This document shows positions 1 to 7,599 of a stretch of 64,000 nt of DNA, piece by piece. A program made the translations under genes and the position numbers. Below the pieces are notes generated by a model. The model had not been told where the DNA came from. It made no database searches and worked only from the letters and a program-made list of their open reading frames with translations. Numbering within the stretch: position 1 is the stretch's first letter; every line of letters starts with the position of its first letter. This DNA comes from Phlyctochytrium arcticum (lineage: Eukaryota > Chytridiomycota > Chytridiomycetes > Chytridiales > Chytridiaceae), in contig JAHLKI010000052.1 of assembly GCA_025602905.1 (NCBI GenBank), forward strand, positions 29,594 to 93,593, read 5' to 3'.

Positions 1-20
1 TGTGCGCCAGTGTTGAGAAT

Positions 21-245
21 ATGGAGATGGGGGCGGGTGAGGACGCGTCTAGTCTTGGTTTGGACTTGACAAAGCCTCCCACGAAGCGTCGGTGCACAGG
101 GTGCGGATCGACCGAGCACCAGTACGACCATGTTCTGAAGCAGTGTAGGAAGGTTCGGAAGGCAGCTCCCAAGCCCAAGACTACTGGACGAGGTCGAGGA
201 GGACGCAGAGGACGAGGTCGCGATGGTGGTTCTACGCGTGCGTGA
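21..245 (+). CDS. Zinc-knuckle-like C-terminal fragment, probably of a mobile element
   Basis: A 74-residue open frame with a CxxC-x4-H-type cluster (CTGCGSTEHQ) followed by another Cys, and then a tail rich in Arg-Gly (RGRGGRRGRGR). Small zinc knuckles with basic RG tails are common at the C-termini of transposases and gag-like proteins, but this one is too short to assign. It starts at the window edge, so it is probably the end of a longer gene. The degraded virus-like and transposon sequences immediately downstream support a selfish-element origin, which is inference. Confidence 0.3.
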   Translation: MEMGAGEDASSLGLDLTKPPTKRRCTGCGSTEHQYDHVLKQCRKVRKAAPKPKTTGRGRGGRRGRGRDGGSTRA

Positions 246-373
246 AGTGTTGACGTCCGTAATAAACATTTGTTGCTATGGCAATCTGTCTTTTTTTGTT
301 GCTGTCTTGTTTCTCTTTGACCACCTGTTCTATTTATTGTCATAATTTTTCATTCTCAATGTTATCATAATCG

Positions 374-908
374 TTGTTGGGTGTGTCTGGCAAAAATCTG
401 TCGAATTGTGGACATTGTGAAAAGTGTATGAACATAAACAAACATTGTTACAGGGAAAAGTTGTTAAACGTACGACGCCCAGATGAAGAACTAGGTCCGA
501 AACCGTGGTTTAGAGGCTCTGGGAGCACATCTGGCAGCACAAAGACAAAAAGTTGTCCTAAAAAGGATATAGCGCGTCCCCCAGTGGGAGAACCCCGCAT
601 TTTAGCGATCGGCACCGTGCATTCGAGGCGCTCTCATTGAACCGACAAACCCTAACCTAAATAGAGGTCGGTCAATAAGAGTCAACCGTCCACCATCTCC
701 ATCACCCATTGATCCTCTCCAAGATGTAAGGGTGGAAGCACCTGCTCCCTTATTGAGACCTTTAAAGAAGCTCAATCGTTCCGACCCGGATTTCGCGATC
801 GTTTCCAATAATACAACTCCAGATGCACCTGAGCCATCTTTGAGACGACGGCCTAGAGCAAGCCAAGAGCCTGTAACCCGCCCGAAGAAAAAACGTCGCT
901 TAGTTTGA
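374..908 (+). pseudogene. Decayed gene: Cys-cluster piece followed by Pro-rich basic tail
   Basis: Two consecutive open stretches in different frames. The first (374-640) has a Cys cluster (CGHCEKC...C). The second (606-908) is open without an ATG, because an in-frame stop lies at 603-605. It is rich in Pro and Arg and ends in a nuclear-localisation-like tail (RPKKKRRLV) with a stop at 906-908. Only about 39 bases separate it from the fibre-like gene, in the same orientation, as in a compact viral gene block. A frameshift near 600-640 would join the two pieces. The product is not recognised; a basic virion protein is one possibility, with no proof. Confidence 0.35.
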
Positions 909-1246
909 TTTTTTTCCATAGAATTAGATTACAAAGGAGAGACTCTTATGTCTGGGATCAACAGCAGAACAAATAGCGGTCTACGCTATCTTCAAGACAC
1001 TCATTTAGAGGGCCCGCTGGTGTCAGGAGAGCTTAAAGGGTTCAGTCGGGCGAACATCACTGGTTTTCAACATGGAGAATTCGAAACCCTTAGTAATGAA
1101 AATGGTCCTTTGGAAGTCAATACTGTTTCAACGGAGGACCCATTGGTCGTAGAAAATCAGAATGGAGCATGCTGCATCAAACTTGAGATGGATGAGACAT
1201 GCTCCGGGACATGCTTACGGGTGAACTCGTCCGGCGCGCTCGAAGT

Positions 1247-1254
1247 CATTCCGG
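1247..1254. repeat. Target-site duplication, left copy (CATTCCGG)
   Basis: CATTCCGG lies directly before the inverted repeat starting GGGTGCG. An identical octamer follows the right end at 2426-2433. Confidence 0.75.
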
Positions 1255-1283
1255 GGGTGCGGCAAACCACCATCAAACCGGCA

Positions 1284-1709
1284 TCACACCGGATTGTGGC
1301 GCAGCAAATTTGGCGGGCGTTCAACTTCGCAGACACTGTGGGGTTGCACTGTAACGGTACCAGCAGCCGGGTTGTGAAGGACCTCCAGGCGCGCAGGACA
1401 AGGAGTAGGAAGAAAGACGGAGGTGACGCGGCGTTTCTTCTCAGCTTCACCCGCAGCATCAGGACGCTTGCCAGAGGAATGAGAAACGCGGTGCTTGTTG
1501 AGCTTGCATCGGTATGTGGTTTTCTTGATGCCATCTCCACGGGTAAAGCTGGTGTCTCTGGTCCAGAAGTTGTTTCCTAGCTTCCATTGGATCTCGAACT
1601 CTTCAAGAGGCAGAGTGAAGGGAGCAGCAGGGCTGAAAAGTCTTTGGCGAATGGGCCATATGGACGACTGCTCGGCGGACAGCACGTTGGCGGGTTGATG
1701 GGAGAGCAT
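1284..1709 (-). CDS. Possible N-terminal DNA-binding exon of a transposase inside the element
   Basis: A 141-residue frame entirely inside the 1171-bp element. It has a Cys/His spacing reminiscent of FLYWCH/WRKY-GCM1-type zinc domains (YRCKLN ... PTPCPARLEV ... VQPHSV), which sit at the N-termini of MULE transposases. A minus-strand TATA-like box about 80-90 bp upstream of its start supports transcription. No catalytic DDE part follows, so it would be a remnant. The domain assignment is tentative. Confidence 0.35.
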   Translation of the reverse strand: MLSHQPANVLSAEQSSIWPIRQRLFSPAAPFTLPLEEFEIQWKLGNNFWTRDTSFTRGDGIKKTTYRCKLNKHRVSHSSGKRPDAAGEAEKKRRVTSVFLPTPCPARLEVLHNPAAGTVTVQPHSVCEVERPPNLLRHNPV

Positions 1710-1920
1710 GTAGGAAATTTGTGGGCGATGGGAGAGTTCAGAAAGAGGAGTAGAGGATGAAGATTGGTTTTTGGGGGCGCCTGGACGCTCCTATTTATAT
1801 GCAGAGGAATATGTTGGGGAAACTGACTGATTTCCCGCACTCTACAAGATGATGACAGGAGCTCGGGGCTTCCTCTGTCAACATCTACTATCAAAGTTTT
1901 TTTATTTACTTAAAGTTTTT

Positions 1921-2116
1921 CTCACCAAGATCACAGTTTCAAAGTGAAAGTAGCGTGCATCAATGTAAACTTTTCCCACAAAAACACAGTTTCAACGTCC
2001 AAGTAGTGTGCACCAATGTAAATTTTGTATTTGCAGTAAAATTTCCCACCATGATCACAGTCTTAAAGTCAAAGTAGCGTGCATCAATGTAAATTTTTGT
2101 TTGCGATGAAAGTTTC
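1921..2116. repeat. AT-rich tandem repeats inside the transposon
   Basis: Three to four degenerate copies of a 53-72-bp unit centred on ATCACAGTTTCAAAGT and GTAGCGTGCATCAATGTAAA begin near 1921, 1974 and 2045, with a shorter copy after 2116. Subterminal repeats of this kind often bind transposase. Confidence 0.6.
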
Positions 2117-2425
2117 ACACAAAGTCAAAGGTACCGTACACAACGTCAAACAAGATCGTACCCACGCAAATTTTTTAGAGCATTGTGGTAGGTCCCAGCA
2201 CAAGCAGCGACAAGGTATCGTTGGCAGAGCGACCTGAAACTGGGTGTGCTCACGGTGCATTGTCCACTGAAAATTTTATTCTACAGTACATGAGCCTGGA
2301 AGATGTTGCAAGATCTACTTGAAGATCCCTGGATGCAAACCCATCATTGACCGGCAATCCCACCCGCCAAATTGGCTGCGCCACCATCCGGTTTGATGGT
2401 GGTTTGCCTCGCCCCATACGCACCC

Positions 2426-2433
2426 CATTCCGG
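2426..2433. repeat. Target-site duplication, right copy (CATTCCGG)
   Basis: Identical to 1247-1254 and placed directly after the CGCACCC end of the inverted repeat. Confidence 0.75.
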
Positions 2434-2750
2434 AGAGCCCCTCAGTAGAGATGCTAACGATGGCCGGACATTGATTTTAAAGTACAACACAGACACTTTA
2501 GAAACCAAAGGTGGGGTATTGAATGTAAAAACGACTAGTCCAGCAGTCAATAGTCCTTTGTTCATAAACGACGATGGCGAGATCGAACTTCAATATGCGA
2601 GTCACTTTCAAGATGACCAAGGGTTGTTTGACGCCGACGGGAGTCTGCTGGCCAAAGGATTGTCACTCAACATCACCGATCCCTTTAAGTTTGATAGCTT
2701 AAATAGTCACCGATTGTCGTTGAAGATTGACACTTCGTCCTTAACCCTTA

Positions 2751-3690
2751 AGCGACTCATGGTCGGACACAACGCGAAACGGGATGCCTTCAAGATAGGG
2801 CCTCCAGACCCGGAGCGCGTCGTGAATAGCCAAAAGCTCCTGCTCCCTAATATCATATCTGGTCTCAGCAGGAGTCATTTTTCGAGAATGGAAAGCGACG
2901 GGTTTAAGCCCACTGCCGTCGTCTTGCCCCAACCATGCCCCTACAGCAAATCCAGACGCGTCAGGAGAAACCGTAGTGGGGAGACTGGGGTCAAAATGTC
3001 GGCGAACTGGAGCGGTCGTGACCAACTCCTTCAATGCGTCAAAAGTTTTCTGTTGCAACTCTCCCGATACCCATTTCTGTTCATGCTTCAAGAGGTCAGT
3101 CATGGGGGCCGCGATAGCAGCTAGGTTCTTCAGGAACGAGTGGAAGTAGTTGACTAATCCCATAAATTGGCGTACTTCCGAAACGTTCTGTGGCACTGGC
3201 CATTCCTGAACTGCCTGGACTTTCTTTGGGTCTAACTTGACGCCCTCGGGAGTAACAACATGCCCAAGGAAGTCAACCTCTTGCTTGGCAAACTGGCATT
3301 TTCCGGGGTTGGCGTATAACTTGTGTTCTCTCAAGGTCGTGGGGACTTCTTGTAAATGTTGAACGTGTTCTTCCGCTGACTTAGAGTACACAAGAATGTC
3401 GTCTAAGTAAACTATGACCGATTTGTCCAAGAACGGTCGCAACACGTCATTCATTAGCGTCATGAAGGTTGCTGGTGCATTTGTCATCCCGAACGACATA
3501 ACCAGGCCTGAAAGCCGTCTTGGGGACATCGGCCGGGTGTACCCGGATCTGGTAATAGCCAGACTTCAAGTCGAGTTTCGAGAACCACTTGGCACCGGCG
3601 AGCCTATCCATTAGCTCGTCAATGCGCGGCAAGGGATAGCGTGTCACAGTGCGAGTTTCGCGAACACGCGAACCTAGCAAGTCTATCGGG
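2751..3690 (-). mobile_element. Ty3/gypsy reverse transcriptase-RNase H fragment, antisense, frameshifted
   Basis: On the minus strand, in order: [40 protein letters not shown], then after a frame change [15 protein letters not shown], the catalytic YLDD box (VIVYLDDILVYS), FLGHVV, and an RNase H start (SPDASGFAVGAW; YDIREQELLAI; VSDHESLKG). These are hallmark blocks of a Ty3/gypsy polymerase. A small deletion near 3500-3530 removed the RYG-type block and shifted the frame, so it is inactive. No LTR, primer-binding site, protease or integrase accompanies it, and I see no target duplication. Only the polymerase core seems to have been captured inside the fibre-like gene. Confidence 0.88.
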
Positions 3691-4189
3691 TGGATCGCCT
3701 ACCCTACCCTCCTTATCAATTACAGGTGACCTCAATACCCCCATTCTGAGCAACCTTAATAACAGAGTTCTAATAGACGAACCGGCATCTCGAGGCACCT
3801 TATCAAGCGCAGCCATTTTAGCAGGAAATGCTTCTTACAATCCGACGACTGGGGTCATTCAAACTATCGACGGCAATGGGAACAGAGAAGGCAGAATACT
3901 GTACAAGATTAACCCCGGAAATTGTTGGGTTTTTGAAACTGAATATAGATGGAACGGCGTAGGCGACGGTAGTTACATATCTTTTTATCAACCTACAACA
4001 GCAAACACCTATTCTAATGGCGCGAATCCATCTTATGGCTTCCAGTTTGCGCGTTTTTCACAACAGACAAGTTTGAAGACTCCGAATGGTGCTGTGGCAG
4101 GACCGTCATATCTGACGATCTTTCCCAATCCAAATACTTGGTACAAGATCAAGATTGTTTACAACAATGGGAGCCTACACAACGACGGC

Positions 4190-4554
4190 CTGTGGATGTC
4201 GTGAACGGTACACAACAGCCGGTTCCAGAAAAAGAGCCCAAGCTCCACACGATCGAATTAGGTACAAAAGTGAGATTGATTCTTAATCGGAACAAATTTT
4301 CGAAAGGTTATGAAGCTCGTTTTACCAAAGGGTTATATTCCGTCACTGGCAAAAAAGGAAACCGCTATCTAGTGACTGGTAGGGACGGGCTTGAAAACCG
4401 CCGAAGCTATAAAGAGTCTGAGCTTCAAGTCGTTTTGGATTCTCAGAAAATCCCTGCAGGAGAGCGAGAAAACGAACGCCTGAGAGACATTTCTCTGCAG
4501 CTACCAACCGGCAAACAAGTTCCCAAGAAGAAGATACCTTACGGGGCAACTTGA
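4190..4554 (+). pseudogene. Polinton/retroviral-type integrase C-terminal (SH3/chromo-like) fragment
   Basis: The frame running to 4554 contains LGTKVRLILNRNKFSKGY, then FTKGLYSVTG and a closing YKESELQVV. This follows the pattern of the SH3-like C-terminal domain of integrases: G-x-K-V-R, F-x-K-G-Y, E/K-x-F-x-V, and a final fY-x-x-E-L. It resembles those of Maverick/Polinton elements more than gypsy chromodomains. It begins within about 15 bases of the end of the lectin frame but in a different frame. A deletion therefore seems to have fused a truncated fibre gene to a truncated integrase. The catalytic DDE core is absent. Confidence 0.5.
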
Positions 4555-4577
4555 GTTGCCAATTTCGGACTCATCAA

Positions 4578-5183
4578 ATGGATCTCCCCCTCGACCTCCT
4601 TCGTACTCAAATGGATGGGATTTTCGCCCATCCTTCTGAGCTAGCCCTTCTCGCAGAGGGATCCACTCCACGACACGGGCTTTTCTGGAAAGGTCCCCGT
4701 AGGGGTCGCTGGACGCACAGCACACGTAAAGAAGGACGCATCACAATGCTGCTGGGTGGCCAGTCAGACAGCGACCCTCACCCATACATACCACCAGAGG
4801 AAATCTGCCTTGATGAAGATCGGACAACAAATGTTTTCTCCTGGGTAGGCATTTTCGACGATTCGGTAATTGAGGTCTGGTTCACAACCTTGACCAAAGC
4901 CCAAAATCAACACGGAGAGGTTGAAGTATTCGGTATGCACGATCTAATTTGTTCGTATCCCATCGCCAATCATTCTTTTGGAATGGTCATTGGGGCGATA
5001 CTGCGTGATATAAAGAACTATTATTTCGCGAATCAACAATGCACTTCAGATTTTGTTTCTGAATGCATCAGATGCTTATACTGGGACTTGGTAGACTGCA
5101 CAGAGGAACTTCGGGGTAAGGCCAAATCGAATGCAGTGGAAACAATTATAAAAAAGATCACCGGAGTCCGAATCTGTATTTAA
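4578..5183 (+). CDS. Hypothetical protein, intact frame next to the virus-like block
   Basis: An open frame of 201 residues from ATG 4578, in the same direction as the virus-like relics. I recognise no family. The second half (about residues 65-200) has a regular globular composition with Trp, Cys and aromatic residues (FSWVGIFDDSVIEVWFT; ECIRCLYWDLVDC). The first 55 residues are less protein-like, and an alternative ATG at 4746 would remove them. It may be a surviving gene of the virus-like element or a fungal gene fragment. Confidence 0.35.
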   Translation: MDLPLDLLRTQMDGIFAHPSELALLAEGSTPRHGLFWKGPRRGRWTHSTRKEGRITMLLGGQSDSDPHPYIPPEEICLDEDRTTNVFSWVGIFDDSVIEVWFTTLTKAQNQHGEVEVFGMHDLICSYPIANHSFGMVIGAILRDIKNYYFANQQCTSDFVSECIRCLYWDLVDCTEELRGKAKSNAVETIIKKITGVRICI

Positions 5184-5639
5184 CCATTTTGATGTATTTT
5201 GTAATCTATACAACTTGCTCGTCGGCTTTGCAGGGTCCTCTGTCAATCGTGTCTTTCCTTATGTCCGAGTCGACTGAGCCAGATTCAGCGCGCTGCAGTC
5301 CGCTTCGCGGATTCTGAGCAAAGCTCAGTCAGCCGCTACTCGAGTATTCCAACCTCCTCAGCCGGATTCAGCAAATGAAACTACACGCCTTGCTCGGAGC
5401 CTCGGAATAGCAGCTGATGGGAACCGTCGCTGAATCCAGCCGAGCAGGATCGAATCACAGCTGATTCGGACCAATAAATCAGCGGTTTGTCACGAGATTA
5501 CTCGCTGGATCCAACCGAGGAGGTTCGAATCACGGATATTTAATTAGTAACTTTTAGTCTCAAAGTGAAGGCACCCTCAGACTCACTCCCAAATGCCACT
5601 GACATTCGCTGTCGTTTCCTTTGTCTCCTCGCTATAGAA
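5184..5639. other. Intergenic repeats upstream of NAR1, with two Pol III B-box-like motifs
   Basis: The stretch holds related direct copies (around 5430-5470 and 5506-5535) sharing GGATCC/GAATCCA-ACCGAG-AGG-TCGAATCAC, and an inverted partner near 5352-5371 (CCTCAGCCGGATTCAGC). The motifs GATCGAATC and GTTCGAATC match the tRNA B-box pattern GWTCRANNC, but no tRNA cloverleaf can be folded. A TACTCGAGTA palindrome lies at 5337-5346. This could be a SINE relic; otherwise it holds the NAR1 promoter. Confidence 0.4.
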
Positions 5640-7289
5640 ATGGGATTCTCTGGAGCAGTGGTACTGTCAGATCTTGACGACTTTATCAATCCTTCTCAGG
5701 CCTGCATCAAACCTGTCGAAGTGCAAAAGAATGGGAGCAACCAGTCCAAGGACATTCGGGTCGATGCTGGCAATTACTATGAGGTCTCGCACGACGGTAA
5801 CGAGACCAAGCTGGACACTGCCAGCATATCTTTGGACGATTGTTTAGCTTGTAGCGGATGTATTACTTCGGCGGAAAGTGTGCTTATCACCTTGCAAAGT
5901 CAACGGGATCTGTATGATGTTTTAGCTGCTAACAAAGCAGCTGTACAAACAAATCAACCCCAGGATGTCAAGACAGTCATAGTATCTGTGTCTCCACAAT
6001 CGCGAGCTTCGCTTGCCGCTAAATATGATCTCACACCAATAGAAGTGCACCGCCGTTTGCTCTGGTTCTTCAAGCAGTTTCTCGGTGTGCATGATGTATT
6101 TGATACGGCCTTTTCTCGTGACTTTGCCTTGTTGGAAAGCGCGAAAGAGTTTGTGAGGAGGTATTCCGCAAAGTACTCAGTTCAGCCAGGGGTGGGCCAA
6201 ATCTCTACAAATACAAGCGGCCCCCTTCCCATGCTGGCAAGTGCATGCCCGGGTTGGATCTGTTACGCGGAGAAGACGCACGACCACTTGCTACCATATA
6301 TAGACTCCACTAAATCACCACAGCAAATCATGGGCTCACTAGTGAAGAACTATCTGGGGGACCATCTGGGTGTGCCACCCAACCGAATATACCATATTAC
6401 TGTCATGCCGTGCTACGACAAGAAACTGGAGGCATCAAGACAGGACTTTTTCAACACGGATTTCGATACGCGTGATGTTGATACGGTCATCACGACGGGT
6501 GAGGTGGAAAAGATGTTCACAGAACAGAACGTTACTTTGACAAATATGGAAGAAGTACCCATAAACAGTCTGTTCACCAAAGCAATCGCAGGATCTGAAA
6601 ACATTATAGACAGTGCTCTTTCTATACCGCTGTTGGTCGGAACCGAAGGATCTTCCTCGGGTGGATACTTGTCCTATATCCTGCGATACGCGGCGTATAC
6701 CCTTTTTGGAATAGTCTTGACCATGGAGGACGTCGAAATGGGGAAAAATGGTGTCGAGGTGCGACCAGGCCGCAACAGCGATTACACGGAGTACCTATTT
6801 CATCTACCCCCGGACCACCCGCGACGACCATCCCACCTGCCAGCAGACCCAGCTGTTCCCGTGCTGAGATTTGTCGCCGCATATGGTTTCCGCAATGTTC
6901 AGAACCTCGTTCGAAAACTGAACCCAAAATCGTCAGCCACGGTTCGTCGCCGCAATGCGGCCTCTTCTTCAGCGGGGAACGAATACCATTACGTTGAAGT
7001 GATGGCTTGTCCTTCCGGTTGCATCAATGGTGGAGGGCAGCTGAAGCCTGCTAATGCGGAGACTGCTACCCTTACAGATTCGAAAGCATGGATCCAAAAA
7101 GCGGAAGATTCATATAAATCTGTTGCTGAGTCTGCTGGTGTACAATTCCCAGAAGCCAATGCAGCCATAGAATTGCTCTATCAGGAATGGTTAGGTGGTT
7201 CGGATACCTCAAAAGCCAAAGAGATGCTGCACACCAGCTACCGTGGCCTCGAAAAGGCAAATGTCAGCGGTCTAAGCGTCAAGTGGTAA
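5640..7289 (+). CDS. NAR1: Cytosolic Fe-S cluster assembly factor NAR1 (NARFL/CIAO3, hydrogenase-like)
   Basis: Single-exon gene, 549 residues from ATG 5640; the family start is MxFSxAVxLSDLDDFI. NAR1 is an [FeFe]-hydrogenase-like protein of the cytosolic iron-sulfur assembly machinery. It links the NBP35/CFD1 scaffold to the CIA targeting complex. Seen here: the N-terminal Cys22 (ACIKP) and the Cys68-Cys71-Cys74 cluster (DCLACSGC) that bind the first 4Fe-4S cluster. The hydrogenase-like core follows, with CPGW, MPCYDKK and the closing CPSGCINGGGQ, which hold the second cluster. Length is normal for the family. The open frame extends upstream to 5565, but the family alignment favours 5640. 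Confidence 0.95.
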   Translation: MGFSGAVVLSDLDDFINPSQACIKPVEVQKNGSNQSKDIRVDAGNYYEVSHDGNETKLDTASISLDDCLACSGCITSAESVLITLQSQRDLYDVLAANKAAVQTNQPQDVKTVIVSVSPQSRASLAAKYDLTPIEVHRRLLWFFKQFLGVHDVFDTAFSRDFALLESAKEFVRRYSAKYSVQPGVGQISTNTSGPLPMLASACPGWICYAEKTHDHLLPYIDSTKSPQQIMGSLVKNYLGDHLGVPPNRIYHITVMPCYDKKLEASRQDFFNTDFDTRDVDTVITTGEVEKMFTEQNVTLTNMEEVPINSLFTKAIAGSENIIDSALSIPLLVGTEGSSSGGYLSYILRYAAYTLFGIVLTMEDVEMGKNGVEVRPGRNSDYTEYLFHLPPDHPRRPSHLPADPAVPVLRFVAAYGFRNVQNLVRKLNPKSSATVRRRNAASSSAGNEYHYVEVMACPSGCINGGGQLKPANAETATLTDSKAWIQKAEDSYKSVAESAGVQFPEANAAIELLYQEWLGGSDTSKAKEMLHTSYRGLEKANVSGLSVKW

Positions 7290-7599
7290 ATTATCCTGCA
7301 CAGAATATCCACTCTTCACTACTTCTCGCGTAGTTTGTACATATAGATTTCTATTTTCAGTTGCCCGCTTGTAATTTTCGGCCGGCAACGTTTCAGATAG
7401 TTCGATAGCATATAATTAATCACTCCTTCTGCGTCACTCATTCCACTGGCTCCACCCTGACTCTAAATGTGAACCGATCCTATTACACTCCTAATAAGAA
7501 TAACTTCACCATGAATGGATCATCTCAAGTTGAGTTGTTGTATTAAATAGCTCTACATGAAATTGGTAAGATGGAATGAGTGCAAGTCAATGTAGCGGT
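7290..7599. other. Convergent 3' region between NAR1 and mS29
   Basis: About 310 bp of AT-rich sequence between two convergent genes. I see no further gene. Confidence 0.6.

Larger units (their letters stand above)
1255..2425. mobile_element. 1171-bp DNA transposon with ~60-bp terminal inverted repeats and 8-bp TSD
   Basis: The left end (1255-1318) and the reverse complement of the right end (2350-2425) both start GGGTGCG and share the block GCAAACCACCATCAAACCGG, then GTGGCGCAG and ATTTGGCGGG with small gaps. Identical octamers CATTCCGG flank the element. It interrupts the fibre-like gene. Inside are a minus-strand frame at 1284-1709, a TATA-like TATAAATAGG upstream of it on the minus strand, and AT-rich tandem repeats. 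No complete transposase fits, so it is probably non-autonomous. An 8-bp duplication fits hAT and some MULE/Merlin-type elements; I cannot decide the superfamily. Confidence 0.75.
948..4204 (+). pseudogene. Virus-like fibre-shaft / lectin-head gene, broken by two insertions
   Basis: Three collinear pieces: 948-1254, 2426-2750 and about 3691-4204. The first two show short degenerate repeats of the kind PLxVxxxxGxLxL (for example GPLEVNT, PLVVENQNG, PLFINDDGEIEL). This resembles the triple-beta-spiral shaft of adenovirus-type fibres, which also occurs in Polinton/adintovirus-like elements. The third piece resembles a concanavalin A-like/laminin-G lectin fold (WVFETEYRWNGVGDGSYISF, and NTWYKIKIVYNNG near the end), as found on virion surface proteins. 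A 1171-bp transposon separates pieces 1 and 2, and an antisense gypsy fragment separates 2 and 3. The reading frame also changes by one base across the first insertion even after removing it, so the gene is dead. The start at 948 is the first ATG after the upstream stop. The family call is inference from repeat texture and fold-like motifs. Confidence 0.6.

Noticed and set aside
563..580. ATATCCTTTTT on the minus strand as a second U12 donor
   Set aside because: No minus-strand exon lies there; a chance match. The same holds for GTATCCTT-like strings near 38,328 and 63,549.
5506..5540. Possible tRNA gene
   Set aside because: The GGTTCGAATC B-box is present, but the T-stem does not pair and no anticodon arm or acceptor stem can be found.
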